Positions 51,009 to 57,851 of a stretch of 64,000 nucleotides of DNA are shown one piece after another (positions within the stretch are counted from its first letter, which is position 1; every line of letters starts with the position of its first letter). Below the pieces are notes generated by a model. It was not told the origin of the DNA. It worked only from the letters and a program-made list of their open reading frames with translations, and searched no databases. Source of the stretch: Methanomassiliicoccales archaeon PtaU1.Bin124 (GTDB lineage Archaea > Thermoplasmatota > Thermoplasmata > Methanomassiliicoccales > UBA472); NCBI GenBank assembly GCA_002067865.1, contig MVRC01000012.1, forward strand, positions 1 to 64,000, read 5' to 3'. Both the position numbers and the translations under genes were made by a program.

Positions 51009-51113
51009 ATGAGCGCAAAGATGTGCAGGATGAACTGCAAGGTCGACGGCAACGGATTGTCTCACTACATAATCTATGCCGGCGACAACGAAGGGGATGA
51101 GTTCCCCTTCTAA
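51009..51113 (+). CDS. 34-residue precursor peptide of a radical-SAM-modified (RiPP-like) product
   Basis: A short ORF too small for routine calling. GAGGA (50998-51002) lies six bases before the ATG at 51009; ATG 51003 in the same frame is poorly placed. The peptide has Cys6 and Cys10 (CxxxC), a GNG at 14-16, His19, Tyr20, Tyr23, and an acidic tail ending GDEFPF. It lacks a signal sequence or double-Gly leader. Directly downstream is a SPASM radical SAM enzyme, the usual arrangement for modified peptides. It may correspond to a peptide/radical SAM pair catalogued in TIGRFAMs as CbpA/CbpB, but I cannot verify that. The dyad at 50975 ties its expression to corrinoid genes. Confidence 0.8.
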   Translation: MSAKMCRMNCKVDGNGLSHYIIYAGDNEGDEFPF

Positions 51114-51116
51114 ACC

Positions 51117-51124
51117 TTTTTTTT
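51117..51124 (+). terminator. T8 tract between precursor and enzyme genes, possible partial terminator
   Basis: TAAACC followed by eight T. The same AAACC-plus-T-run pattern follows the radical SAM gene (52558) and pstS (58857). Partial stopping here would make more peptide message than enzyme message. Confidence 0.4.
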
Positions 51125-51138
51125 CAGGAGAGAATCAC

Positions 51139-52548
51139 ATGACACCCACAGAATCAACGGTCAAACCCTCCTATCCTATCATTCCGACCAACCTCAACTC
51201 CGGAAACGGACCGAGGCTAGGCATGATCGATGTCGGCAACAACTACGTTCTCATCGATCCCGACAGCATGTTCTGGGCGCTCGTCCCCAAGGGTGCCGAC
51301 ATGAACAGCGTCATCGAAGAGGAGGTGCTTCCCATGTACCACGAGCACGCCAACGCAATGGCAGAGGAGATGAAGGAGTTCCGCATGAGCGAGAGGTTCA
51401 GCGCCGTCTACTTCAATCCGACCGGTTCCTGCAATGCCAACTGCGCCTACTGTTACCTTCCGGACGACCTCCGGTCCAAGGGCAAGAACATGTCCCTTAA
51501 CGAGATCTCCCTCGCATTGGACAATCTCCATGATTTCTTCGAGAACTACCCAGGCAGCGTGGCCAAGGACGGTAAGAGGCCCGTGATAGTCTTCCACGGC
51601 TCCGAGCCGATGCTGGTAAAGGAGGAGATCAAGAAGGCGGTGGCACTGTACGAGGACCGATTCCTCTTCGGCGTACAGACCAACGGATATCACCTGGACG
51701 ACGCCACCATGGACTATTTCATGGACCACAAGGTCAGCGTCGGGATCTCACTGGATGCCCCATTCAAAGCTGTCCATGACAAGATACGTCCGCTCCGCGG
51801 AGGCGGCGGGACATATGACCGAGCGGTCCACTGCATCGACTACCTGGACGGATACCGTAACATGAGCGTCATTTGCACGATATCTTCCATGAACGTGAAG
51901 ACGCTCCCAGACATGGTCGACTTCCTGGTCGGAAAAAAGGTGCCCAGCGTTCTCATGAACCCAGTTCGTGGAACGCAGGAGGTGGCCAGGGCCATTAGGC
52001 CGAAGAACGACGACCTGATCCCGAACTTCACCATGGCGATCGAACGGGCCATCGAGCACACCAAGGCCGGTCATCGCATCACCATCGCAGATTTCTCCAA
52101 TCTGGTGCTTGGCATCGTTGCACCGATGGGCCGCCGGCTGATGTGCGACATCACCCCCTGTGGCGGAGCACGCTGCTTCGTCTCCGTGGCATCGGACGGC
52201 AGCATCTTCCCCTGCAGCGAGTTCCTCGGACTGGACGCTTGGAAATCCCATAGCGTGTTCGAAAAGGGGGGCGTCGAGAAAGCGGTCAGGTCAGAGAAGC
52301 TGGCAATGGTCCGGGGACGGATGGCCGAACACATACCCACCTGCAATACCTGCCTGCTGCGCAATATCTGCGGAGCGCCTTGCCCAGGCGAGGTGTACAG
52401 CGAGTCAGGGAGCATCATTGGTAAAAGCCCGTACTGCGAGTTCTACGAGGCGATCATACGGTTCGCGTTCAAGCAGGTGGCAGAAGGCAACCTCCCCTAT
52501 CTGATCAAGGAGAAGGACTTCCAGTTCAAGTTCAACACCTTGGAATGA
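51139..52548 (+). CDS. Peptide-modifying radical SAM enzyme with SPASM-type C-terminal domain
   Basis: 469 residues from the ATG at 51139 (AGGAGAG just upstream). Residues 1-90 are a distinct N-terminal region that might recognise the peptide. The radical SAM core carries C98, C102 and C105 (CNANCAYC), FHGSEPML like the GGEP motif, and GVQTNGYHLDD. The C-terminal part holds C336, C341, C346, C359, C402, C405, C411, C415 and C433, enough for auxiliary 4Fe-4S clusters as in anaerobic sulfatase-maturating and other SPASM enzymes. No sulfatase is nearby, and the 34-residue peptide gene 25 bases upstream is the likely substrate. Products could be thioether, C-C or other crosslinks at Cys6/Cys10 or aromatic residues. 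Confidence 0.9.
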   Translation: MTPTESTVKPSYPIIPTNLNSGNGPRLGMIDVGNNYVLIDPDSMFWALVPKGADMNSVIEEEVLPMYHEHANAMAEEMKEFRMSERFSAVYFNPTGSCNANCAYCYLPDDLRSKGKNMSLNEISLALDNLHDFFENYPGSVAKDGKRPVIVFHGSEPMLVKEEIKKAVALYEDRFLFGVQTNGYHLDDATMDYFMDHKVSVGISLDAPFKAVHDKIRPLRGGGGTYDRAVHCIDYLDGYRNMSVICTISSMNVKTLPDMVDFLVGKKVPSVLMNPVRGTQEVARAIRPKNDDLIPNFTMAIERAIEHTKAGHRITIADFSNLVLGIVAPMGRRLMCDITPCGGARCFVSVASDGSIFPCSEFLGLDAWKSHSVFEKGGVEKAVRSEKLAMVRGRMAEHIPTCNTCLLRNICGAPCPGEVYSESGSIIGKSPYCEFYEAIIRFAFKQVAEGNLPYLIKEKDFQFKFNTLE

Positions 52549-52563
52549 TGTCCTCCCCAAACC

Positions 52564-52573
52564 TTTTCTTTTT
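52564..52573 (+). terminator. T-rich stop after the radical SAM gene
   Basis: AAACC followed by TTTTCTTTTT, 16 bases after the stop codon, merging into an AT-rich island. Confidence 0.5.
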
Positions 52574-53011
52574 ATATATTATATATAATTATTAAATATT
52601 ATTTAATATAAATAAATAGATATGGCCTCTCTCTTCGTACCCCTCTACCATGTACCTGGAACTGACCATTTATATTGACATGTTCGACCGATCGTTGAAC
52701 AGAGCAAAACGTTCCTGGTCCTCATGTGGGAAGGATGGCTTGGTGAGAGTACAAGTAATTCCTTGGATCATGATCAAGATGGCCGGCCAGATATCATTCT
52801 AAACCAGTGATTCCGCCAATGCTCGGAATAATGAGGTCTGGGCACGCCTGCTCTGCGAAACACTTTTGTACTGTAGGTTTTATGAACATATCCCGCGTGC
52901 CAGCTCAAGGCATGCCATCCCCGACATTTGTCTATAATGGGACTCGAAAAATCATCATTTGTCGGGAAATTGGCATCCAAAAGAAGTATGGGCATGCGAT
53001 GCACGGCCTAT

Positions 53012-53032
53012 CGGTCTACCGTGGGCAGACCG
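53012..53032 (+). promoter_or_regulatory. Stem-loop in the leader of the AksA-like gene
   Basis: CGGTCT, nine-base loop, AGACCG, ending 34 bases before the ATG at 53067. Confidence 0.3.
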
Positions 53033-53066
53033 GAAGGCGCCAACCCCGAATGGAAAGGGAAATCAG

Positions 53067-54245
53067 ATGAAGGACAGCTCTAAGATCTTCAACAAGTTGA
53101 ACCAGTACCCGCTGGTGATCTGCGACACCACCCTCCGTGATGGAGAGCAGGCCGCAGGGATAGTCTTCGCCAACCTGGAGAAGCTGCGCATAGCTAAGCT
53201 CCTGGATGAGATCGGCGTGCAGCAGATCGAATCTGGCATTCCGGCAATGGGCGGAGATGAGAAGCAGGCAATCAAGAAGATCGCAAAGCTGGGACTGAAC
53301 GCCTCCATCCTCGGATGGAACCGCGCCAACAAGGACGATATCGACCAGAGCATCGATTGCGACGTCGACTCCGTGGCCATATCCATGTCCTCGTCCGATA
53401 TTCACATCCAGCACAAGCTCATGAAGTCCCGCGAGTGGGTCTTGGAGAAGATCACCGAGGCGGTGGAGCACGCCGCCAAGCACGGCCTCTACATCAGCTG
53501 CAACGCTGAGGACGCATCCAGGGCCGACAGGGACTTCCTTGTCACATTCGCAAAGACCGCCAAGGCGGCCGGCGCGCACCGCTTCAGGTACTGCGACACC
53601 ATCGGCATGCAGGACCCGCGCCGCACCTACGACGACATCAAGTACATCATCGAGCACGCCAAGATCGACGTGGAGATGCATACCCACAACGACTTCGGCA
53701 TGGCCACCGCCAACTGCATCGCCGGCATCCAGGCCGGGGCCAAGTTCGCCTCCACCACCATGCTAGGCATCGGGGAGAGGACCGGCAACAGCCCACTGGA
53801 GGAGATCGCCATGGCCGCCAGGCACATCCTGAAGATGGACGTGGAGTTCAATACCCAGCGCTTCCGCGAGGTGGCCGAGTACGTGGCCCGTGCCGCCGGC
53901 AGGACCATACCTGGCTGGAAGCCCATCGTGGGCGAGAACTGCTTCGCGCACGAGGCCGGCATCCACACCGACGGTGTCATCAAGTACCTCTCGAACTACG
54001 AGCCGTACTCTCCCGAGGAGACCGGCCTGAAGCGCAAGATCATCATCGGCAAGCACTCCGGCCGCCACACCTTGAAGGCCACGCTGGCCAAGTATGGACA
54101 TGATATCACCGATGAAGAGGCAGGATTGCTGCTGGAGCACGTCCGCGCCAGTTCCATAGACCTGAAGCGCTCCCTGGAGGAGATCGAGCTGGTCTACATG
54201 TACCTGGACATGCGCGCCGGCAAGCTGGGCAACATATCCGAGTAA
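53067..54245 (+). CDS. Homocitrate synthase family protein (AksA/NifV-like)
   Basis: 392 residues from ATG 53067 (AAAGGGAAATC upstream); the frame back to 52959 looks non-coding. VICDTTLRDGEQAAGIVFANLEKLRIAKLLDEIGVQQIESGIPAMGGDE is the HMGL-type barrel opening, in the form seen in NifV/AksA. EMHTHNDFGMATANCIAGIQAGA gives the metal-binding HxH, and CFAHEAGIHTDGVIKYLSNYEPYSPEETGLKRKIIIGKHSG the second signature. With LeuCD-like homoaconitase genes next door it most likely makes homocitrate for coenzyme B (AksA). NifV or isopropylmalate/citramalate synthase are less likely alternatives. Confidence 0.82.
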   Translation: MKDSSKIFNKLNQYPLVICDTTLRDGEQAAGIVFANLEKLRIAKLLDEIGVQQIESGIPAMGGDEKQAIKKIAKLGLNASILGWNRANKDDIDQSIDCDVDSVAISMSSSDIHIQHKLMKSREWVLEKITEAVEHAAKHGLYISCNAEDASRADRDFLVTFAKTAKAAGAHRFRYCDTIGMQDPRRTYDDIKYIIEHAKIDVEMHTHNDFGMATANCIAGIQAGAKFASTTMLGIGERTGNSPLEEIAMAARHILKMDVEFNTQRFREVAEYVARAAGRTIPGWKPIVGENCFAHEAGIHTDGVIKYLSNYEPYSPEETGLKRKIIIGKHSGRHTLKATLAKYGHDITDEEAGLLLEHVRASSIDLKRSLEEIELVYMYLDMRAGKLGNISE

Positions 54246-54272
54246 TGAAGCTCCAAGAAGAGGAATGATCAC

Positions 54273-55523
54273 ATGGGAACGATTGCAGAGGAGATTCTCT
54301 CCAACCACGCTGGTAAGAAGGTCAAGGCGGGCGAGATCGTCGTCGCCCCGGTCGATTACATGATGAGCCAGGACGGGACCACCCCGCTGACCATCAAGGC
54401 GTTCCAGGACATGGGCGGCAAGAAGGTGCTGGACCCGTCGAAGTACGCCATCGTCATCGACCACAATGTCCCGTCCCCGATCGAGGGCGTATCGAACCTC
54501 CACAAGGGCATGAGGGACTTCGCCACCGCCCATGGCGTCAAGCTCTACGACATCGGCGAGGGCGTCTGCCACACGCTGCTGCCCGAGTCTGGAAAGGTGC
54601 TGCCTGGCATGATCGTCATCGGCGCCGACTCACACACCACCACCTACGGCGCGTTGAACGTGTTCAGCTCCGGTGTCGGCTCGACCGACATGGCCGCCGC
54701 GCTCATCAGCGGCAAGATGTGGTTCAAGGTCCCCCAGACCATCAAGCTCGTCTACAATGGCAAGCTGCAGAAGGGTGTCTACGCCAAGGATGTGGCATTG
54801 CACATGGTCGGCACGCTGACGGCGAACGGCGCCACCTACAAGGCGCTCGAGCTGTACGGCGACGTCATCGACGACATGAGCGTCGAGGGCCGCATGACCA
54901 TCTCCAACCTGGCCGTCGAGACCGGTGCCAAGGCCGGCCTCATGTCCTGCGACGAGAGGACGAAGAAGTACCTGGCGGACAAGACCTCCGCCAAGTTCAA
55001 CCCAGTGTACGCCACCATGGACGCGCAGTACGAGCGTGTCATCGTGGAGGACCTGAGCAAGATGGGCCCGCAGATCGCCTGCCCGCCCGACGTGGACAAC
55101 GTGGCCCCGATCGAGAAGGTCGAGGGCATGCAGTTGGACCAGGTGTACATCGGTACCTGCACCAACGGCCGCTACGAGGACCTGGAGATCGCCGCCAAGA
55201 TATTGGACGGAAAGCAGGTGCACAAGCACACCAGGCTGATCGTTGCGCCATCTTCCAAGATGATCTATCTGAAGGCCCTGGAGAGCGGCATCATCGCCAA
55301 GATGGTGAAGGCCGGGGCGGCCATGCTGGCCCCGTCCTGCGGGCCGTGCGTCGGCACGTGCAACGGCGTCCCCTCCGACGGCGAAAAGGTGCTTTCCACC
55401 GCGAACCGCAACTTCAAGGGAAGGATGGGCAACACCAAGGCCGAGATCTACCTGTCCAGCCCGGCAGTGGCGGCGTACAGCGCCATCAAGGGCTGCATCG
55501 CCGACCCGAGGGAGGTGCTGTGA
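54273..55523 (+). CDS. Homoaconitase/isopropylmalate isomerase-type large subunit (AksD/LeuC-like)
   Basis: A 416-residue large subunit of the archaeal LeuC/AksD type. IVIDHNVPSPIEGVSNLHKGMRDFATAHGVKLYDIGEGVCHTLLPE, VIGADSHTTTYGALNVFSSGVGSTDMAAAL, and the cluster cysteines in IGTCTNGRYEDL and SCGPCVGTCNG are present. It dehydrates and rehydrates 2-hydroxy acids with its small partner. Context after a homocitrate-synthase-like gene suggests homoaconitase of the coenzyme B path. GAGGAATGATC sits before the ATG. Confidence 0.9.
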   Translation: MGTIAEEILSNHAGKKVKAGEIVVAPVDYMMSQDGTTPLTIKAFQDMGGKKVLDPSKYAIVIDHNVPSPIEGVSNLHKGMRDFATAHGVKLYDIGEGVCHTLLPESGKVLPGMIVIGADSHTTTYGALNVFSSGVGSTDMAAALISGKMWFKVPQTIKLVYNGKLQKGVYAKDVALHMVGTLTANGATYKALELYGDVIDDMSVEGRMTISNLAVETGAKAGLMSCDERTKKYLADKTSAKFNPVYATMDAQYERVIVEDLSKMGPQIACPPDVDNVAPIEKVEGMQLDQVYIGTCTNGRYEDLEIAAKILDGKQVHKHTRLIVAPSSKMIYLKALESGIIAKMVKAGAAMLAPSCGPCVGTCNGVPSDGEKVLSTANRNFKGRMGNTKAEIYLSSPAVAAYSAIKGCIADPREVL

Positions 55524-56026
55524 TGAACCCCAAGATGGACGGAAAGGCGCATGTGTTCGGGAACAACATCAACACCGACTACATCATCAGCGGCAAGTAC
55601 AAGTTCAAGAGCACCGACATGAAGGACCTGTCCACCCACCTGATGGAGGACATCCGCCCCAACTTCTACAAGGAGATTGAGCAGGGCGACTTCATCGTGG
55701 GAGGAAGCAACTTCGGCATGGGCTCCAGCAGGGAGCAGGCGCCGTTGGTCATCCAGGCGGCCGGCATCAGCGCGGTCCTGGCCTCTTCCTTCGCCCGCAT
55801 CTTCTTCCGCAACTGCATCAACGTCGGTCTGCCGGTGATCGAGTGCGACACCAGCCAGATATCCGAGGGCGATGAGCTGCACGTGGACCTGGAGAGGGGC
55901 GTCGTGAAGAACAAGACCAAGGGCATCGAGATCAAGGCCGTGCCGCTTCCGCCGGTCATGGTCAAGATCCTCAACGACGGCGGTCTGGCCGAGCACTTCC
56001 AGAAGTACGGCGGCTTCAACCTCTGA
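55523..56026 (+). CDS. Homoaconitase/isopropylmalate isomerase-type small subunit (AksE/LeuD-like)
   Basis: A 167-residue swivelling domain. The ATG at 55523 overlaps the large-subunit stop (TGATG) and follows GGGAGGTGC. VFGNNINTDYIISGKYKFKSTDMKDLSTHLMEDIRPNFY covers the substrate loop; GGSNFGMGSSREQAPLVIQAAGISAVLASSFARIFFRNCINVGLPVIE is the conserved core with the Ser-Arg. The loop after Asp-Tyr-Ile-Ile reads YKFKST, neither the YLRT of isopropylmalate isomerases nor the YLVY-like form of described archaeal homoaconitases, so specificity is open. Confidence 0.9.
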   Translation: MNPKMDGKAHVFGNNINTDYIISGKYKFKSTDMKDLSTHLMEDIRPNFYKEIEQGDFIVGGSNFGMGSSREQAPLVIQAAGISAVLASSFARIFFRNCINVGLPVIECDTSQISEGDELHVDLERGVVKNKTKGIEIKAVPLPPVMVKILNDGGLAEHFQKYGGFNL

Positions 56027-56079
56027 ACAAGGAAACTATCTTCTGGCCAGGCGTTTTTCCTGGCCATCTCCCTTTATTT

Positions 56080-56511
56080 TCAATCATCCATTTTTAGCCG
56101 GCCATCGGCGTCCACCTCGGTGAACGGGTTCCACGCCACCTCCCAGAGATGGCCGTCCGGGTCCTCGAAGTAGGACGAATATCCCCCCCAGAACACCATC
56201 CCCGGCTCCTTGAGGACCTTTGCCCCCAGGGTGCGGGCGGTATCGATCATCCTATCCACCTCTGCCTTGCTGACCATATTCATCGCCAGTACGACGCCGC
56301 CGAACCCCGAGCCTTTGGCGGAGATGGTGGCATCCTCCGCCAATCGGTCCATAGGATAGAGTCCAAGGACAGTTGAGCCGGTCCTGAACCATACGATGCT
56401 CTCATCGCTCTTCTTTGATATTCGGAAACCTAACCCTTGATAGAACTTCATCGATTCTGTCAGGTTCTCAACGCCCAGTGTGACGATGCTGATCTCCCTC
56501 ATCCCGTTCAT
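56080..56511 (-). CDS. Glyoxalase/bleomycin-resistance (VOC) family protein
   Basis: A 143-residue single VOC module pair: ISIVTLGVENLTESMKFYQGLGFRISKKSDESIVWFRTGSTVLGLYPMDRLAED, then GGVVLAMNMVSKAEVDRMIDTARTLGAKVLKEPGMVFWGGYSSYFEDPDGHLWEVAWNPF. The FEDPDGHLWEV ending is typical of glyoxalase-like dioxygenases and resistance proteins. Metal ligands and substrate cannot be fixed from sequence. It stands alone, convergent with the aksE-like gene. Confidence 0.85.
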   Translation of the reverse strand: MNGMREISIVTLGVENLTESMKFYQGLGFRISKKSDESIVWFRTGSTVLGLYPMDRLAEDATISAKGSGFGGVVLAMNMVSKAEVDRMIDTARTLGAKVLKEPGMVFWGGYSSYFEDPDGHLWEVAWNPFTEVDADGRLKMDD

Positions 56512-56568
56512 GAGATGAGCGTTACCTCCTGACGATAAATCACTGTCGAGGGGAGCGTCGAAACAACT

Positions 56569-57579
56569 TCACTTCTCGCTCTCCCGCATGGCGCTGTTGA
56601 TGGCGATCTCGGCCACATCGTTCGCATATCCGGTCAGGCGGACTATGCTGTCAAGGATGGAGGTGTAGATGATGGCGGAGGGGGTGTGCTTGGTCCTTGC
56701 CTCTGCGGACAGGTCCTCGCACCTCTTCACCACCTGCTCGCCTGCATCGATGGCGTCATTGGCGCTCTTGATGTTCTTAAGGAAGAACGATTCGATGGAG
56801 CGGTCTAGAACGCCCAGGGCCGCAGCCGAGATCTTGCGCAGCTCATCGACCTTCTCGATCTTGATGCCCTGCTCCCCCGCCAGGACGATGTTCTTGGCGA
56901 TCTTCTCCGCGTGGTCGCCGATGCGCTCTATGCCTCTGGCCACCAGCATCAGGTTCATGCCAGAAAAGATGTCCACGCCGATCTTCTCGGAGAGTCGGCG
57001 GTCGCTCATGATCAGATTGTACTGCTTGACCGCCATCCAGTAAAGGCGGTCCACATCCGCGTCCCTTTCGACCACGTCCTGGGCCATATCGACGTCGAGC
57101 GGCTGAAGCGCGTCCATAACGTCGCGGTGCATGGAGCTGATTATGAGGTGCATTCGACGCACGCACTTCTCCTGCGGCAGCTCTACGGGATCGGAGAGGT
57201 CGTGCAGCACGAGGCTAGTGGCGGTCTCCTCGATCACTTCAGGACCGATGACCATCTTGGAGATGTCCTTGACGGCATGCTTCGTCTCCGGGTCCAGGCG
57301 GACCTTCGAGCGGATCTCGATGATGTTATAACCTGCCAGATAGGCCCCGATGATCATCCTGGTGACATGCTCCTCAGGCTCGTCCGGTTCGATCCAGATG
57401 GTCCTCTTGGCGGTCTCCCTCTTGCGGTCGGTCTTCGGGTCAACACTGATAGTGCCGTCCGGCAAAGGTATCATGGAGACCGCATCGCCCGGCTTCAAAC
57501 CCTGCTGGTCCACCCAGTCCTTCGGCAGCGAGACCGTCATGGTGGAAGCACCGGTCTTCTGAATGCGCCTGATCTCCAA
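56569..57579 (-). CDS. Phosphate-uptake regulator: SpoVT/AbrB DNA-binding domain fused to PhoU
   Basis: About 336 residues from TTG 57579, chosen because GGAGG lies eight bases upstream; TTG 57594 and GTG 57585 are alternatives. Residues 1-50 are an AbrB-type swapped-hairpin domain (IQKTGASTMTVSLPKDWVDQQGLKPGDAVSMIPLPDGTISV). The rest is two PhoU helical bundles with VARGIERIGDHAEKIAKNIVLAGE. The protein diverges from pstS and has a perfect 16-bp palindrome in its promoter. It probably senses phosphate status and controls the pst operon, replacing the bacterial PhoBR. Confidence 0.88.
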   Translation of the reverse strand: MEIRRIQKTGASTMTVSLPKDWVDQQGLKPGDAVSMIPLPDGTISVDPKTDRKRETAKRTIWIEPDEPEEHVTRMIIGAYLAGYNIIEIRSKVRLDPETKHAVKDISKMVIGPEVIEETATSLVLHDLSDPVELPQEKCVRRMHLIISSMHRDVMDALQPLDVDMAQDVVERDADVDRLYWMAVKQYNLIMSDRRLSEKIGVDIFSGMNLMLVARGIERIGDHAEKIAKNIVLAGEQGIKIEKVDELRKISAAALGVLDRSIESFFLKNIKSANDAIDAGEQVVKRCEDLSAEARTKHTPSAIIYTSILDSIVRLTGYANDVAEIAINSAMRESEK

Positions 57580-57619
57580 GTTCACGACCTCCAAAGTCCG
57601 TACTGTTGTGATATCATTC

Positions 57620-57635
57620 TATTGTATATACAATA
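57620..57635. promoter_or_regulatory. 16-bp perfect palindrome between the PhoU-AbrB gene and pstS
   Basis: TATTGTATATACAATA, 40 bases before the leftward start and about 25 bases after its TATA-like CTATATAG (57645-57652). It is a candidate binding site for the AbrB domain. Confidence 0.6.
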
Positions 57636-57691
57636 CATATCGACTATATAGATACATTTTCAAAATAGTGATATATATTCTATCAACGGAA

Positions 57692-57699
57692 CGTATATA
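57692..57699 (+). promoter_or_regulatory. TATA box of the pst operon
   Basis: CGTATATAA within the divergent gap; predicted transcription start is about 57720-57725. Confidence 0.5.
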
Positions 57700-57725
57700 A
57701 CGACATTGTTAGACTCGACCAAAAC

Positions 57726-57851
57726 GTGAAGAATAGCTCAGTGCAGGATGAACGTAAGGCCAAGGAGAAGCAAGGGTCCTCCATGCTTTCCTCAAGGACG
57801 CTCTCCTCATGCCAGCGCCTGCCTCAGCATCTAAATTCTATGGTGATCTAA
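57726..57851 (+). CDS. Possible 41-codon leader ORF overlapping the pstS start
   Basis: GTG at 57726 lies at the predicted transcription start, and its TAA overlaps the pstS ATG by one base (TAATG). The product would be basic and serine-rich with one Cys and no known domain. It could couple pstS translation to leader translation, or be a chance frame. No ribosome-binding site precedes it, which a leaderless start would not need. Confidence 0.25.
   Translation: MKNSSVQDERKAKEKQGSSMLSSRTLSSCQRLPQHLNSMVI

Larger units (their letters stand above)
52549..53066. other. Long intergenic region before the AksA-like operon
   Basis: 518 bases. A T-rich stop (52564-52573) and an extreme AT island (52573-52622) follow the radical SAM gene. 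The rest is normal GC without a convincing gene. It has an inverted repeat CCCGACA (52920-52926) / TGTCGGG (52960-52966) and a stem-loop CGGTCT / AGACCG (53012-53032) just before the next gene. It may be a long leader or hold a small RNA; I found no known RNA motif. Confidence 0.5.

Noticed and set aside
50834-51100. An 88-codon frame across the peptide promoter and gene
   Set aside because: It runs through the operator and the peptide gene in another frame, has no ribosome-binding site and no protein-like composition. The 34-codon frame at 51009 is far better supported.
54719-55522. Long frame leading into the homoaconitase small subunit
   Set aside because: It is the large-subunit gene read in another frame; the true small-subunit start overlaps the large-subunit stop at 55523.
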